DNA of 64,000 nt from Candidatus Symbiobacter mobilis CR (GTDB lineage Bacteria > Pseudomonadota > Gammaproteobacteria > Burkholderiales > Burkholderiaceae_C), in the NCBI RefSeq assembly GCF_000477435.1, contig NC_022576.1, forward strand, positions 682,001 through 746,000. Direction: 5' to 3'. Shown piece after piece: positions 63,307-64,000 of this stretch. How positions within the stretch are numbered: position 1 is the first letter of the stretch; each line of letters starts with the position of its first letter. The notes under the pieces were generated by a model. It worked only from the letters and a program-made list of their open reading frames with translations, was not told where the DNA came from and did no database searches. Position numbers and translations under genes: made by a program.

Positions 63307-64000
63307 AAATGCGGAATGTCCTCGCCCGGAGCAGGGTTTGTCGATGCGCTGCATTCCTGGCCTGGTTCTGCGCTCGGCACTTCTTCGGCAGGCACCACGC
63401 GGTTGCGGCCCGAGCCTTTGGCACGGTAGAGAGCGCGGTCTGCCTGCTTCATCAAATCTTCCAGGTTCCTGCCATGGTCGGGGTACATCGCGAACCCGAT
63501 CGATACCGTGATCGCAGGCAAGGCCCGCCCGGCGTATTTGACGACCTGCTTGCTGACCGACTCACGCAGGGCATTCAATCGCATTGCGGCTTGATCATGG
63601 GTCACTTCGGGGAGCACAAGCAGGAATTCCTCGCCACCGAATCGGCACGCCACGTCTGAACCTTCCCGAAAACCCTGCATCAGGCGGGCAAATTCCTTGA
63701 GCACCAGGTCGCCCGCATCGTGACCGTATTGGTCGTTGAACTGCTTGAAATGATCCAGATCGAGCATGGCAACGGCCATGGGTTTGTTGGCGCGCGCCAT
63801 CCGGCTGATTTCCCGCGACAGCGAGTCTTCCATAAACCTGCGGTTGTACAAACCCGTGAGCGGGTCGCGCACTGACATGGCATGCAGGCTCTCGCGCAGG
63901 CGCAAATTGGCCAAAGCCAAGCCAATGGAGTCCGCAGCCGCCCTCACCAGACGGCGCGTTCGTCGGAGGGATTCGTCCCCCACATCGTTGGCAGGCAACA
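63303..64000 (-). CDS. Diguanylate cyclase, C-terminal part (partial)
   Basis: The gene enters from the right edge and ends at 63303. The visible 230 or so residues have the end of an input region (RRLVRAAADSIGLALANLRL, GAF-like signalling helix), then a GGDEF domain starting VRDPLTGLYNRRFMEDSL with active site FGGEEF. The I-site position holds EGSD instead of RxxD, so product inhibition is probably absent. The last 30 residues are acidic/Pro-rich and disordered, and the stop codon is provided by a REP element. The upstream sensor lies outside the window. Confidence 0.92.
   Translation of the reverse strand, partial: LPANDVGDESLRRTRRLVRAAADSIGLALANLRLRESLHAMSVRDPLTGLYNRRFMEDSLSREISRMARANKPMAVAMLDLDHFKQFNDQYGHDAGDLVLKEFARLMQGFREGSDVACRFGGEEFLLVLPEVTHDQAAMRLNALRESVSKQVVKYAGRALPAITVSIGFAMYPDHGRNLEDLMKQADRALYRAKGSGRNRVVPAEEVPSAEPGQECSASTNPAPGEDIPHL

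Overview
The window looks like chromosomal DNA of a GC-rich betaproteobacterium, probably Burkholderiales and plausibly Comamonadaceae-like. The reasons are the conserved blocks tRNA-Leu/tig/clpP/clpX/lon, alaA-hom-thrC with a divergent Mth938-like gene, pstSCAB-phoU-phoB-phoR and pilZ-tatD-ankyrin, and the protein sequences themselves. I cannot name a species from sequence alone.

Layout. 1-8.6 kb: the end of a MurNAc/GlcNAc kinase gene (amgK), convergent hemG, two putative metalloproteases (M14 and SprA-related), a sugar-binding-type lipoprotein next to a large sensor diguanylate cyclase, then glmU and a small histidine kinase coupled to it. 8.6-13.5 kb: an accessory insertion between glmU and glmS carrying a membrane diguanylate cyclase, two AT-richer HNH endonuclease genes, and an overlapping AAA ATPase/TOPRIM-like pair that resembles a phage-defence module. 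13.5-16.8 kb: glmS and an iron-dependent alcohol dehydrogenase. 16.8-24.2 kb: tRNA-Arg, RNase G and the NiFe-hydrogenase maturation cluster hypBFCDE (minus strand). 24.4-31.8 kb: tRNA-Pro, a TehA/SLAC1-type channel, tRNA-Leu and the proteostasis set tig-clpP-clpX-lon. 31.9-33.9 kb: pilZ, tatD and an ankyrin protein. 34-40.7 kb: the complete phosphate regulon, with a well-matched Pho box before pstS. 40.8-44.1 kb: a class III cyclase with an FHA domain, LD-carboxypeptidase, an NlpC/P60 lipoprotein and a queuosine-precursor transporter. 44.2-57.8 kb: a type I secretion locus reading giant adhesin, TolC, ABC exporter, HlyD and a BMP-family lipoprotein. 58-64 kb: an isolated hypA, a REP doublet, thrC-hom-alaA, an Mth938-like gene and a truncated GGDEF gene.

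Themes. Amino-sugar and cell-wall metabolism recurs (amgK, glmU, glmS, ldcA, nlpC, and possibly the M14 peptidase). Nucleotide signalling is rich: three GGDEF proteins, one PilZ protein and one class III cyclase. The secretion locus makes one very large surface or secreted protein with 22 cadherin-like repeats and a short RTX block. It contains three 282-bp tandem DNA repeats, two of them almost identical, so its length is probably unstable. The hyp genes imply a NiFe hydrogenase, but no structural subunits lie in the window. Short GTAG-headed REP sequences sit at several gene ends, and two of them supply coding sequence or a stop codon. The strongest candidates for unusual biology are the HNH/ATPase/TOPRIM cassette, the giant adhesin locus with its coupled BMP lipoprotein, and the REP/REPIN population.
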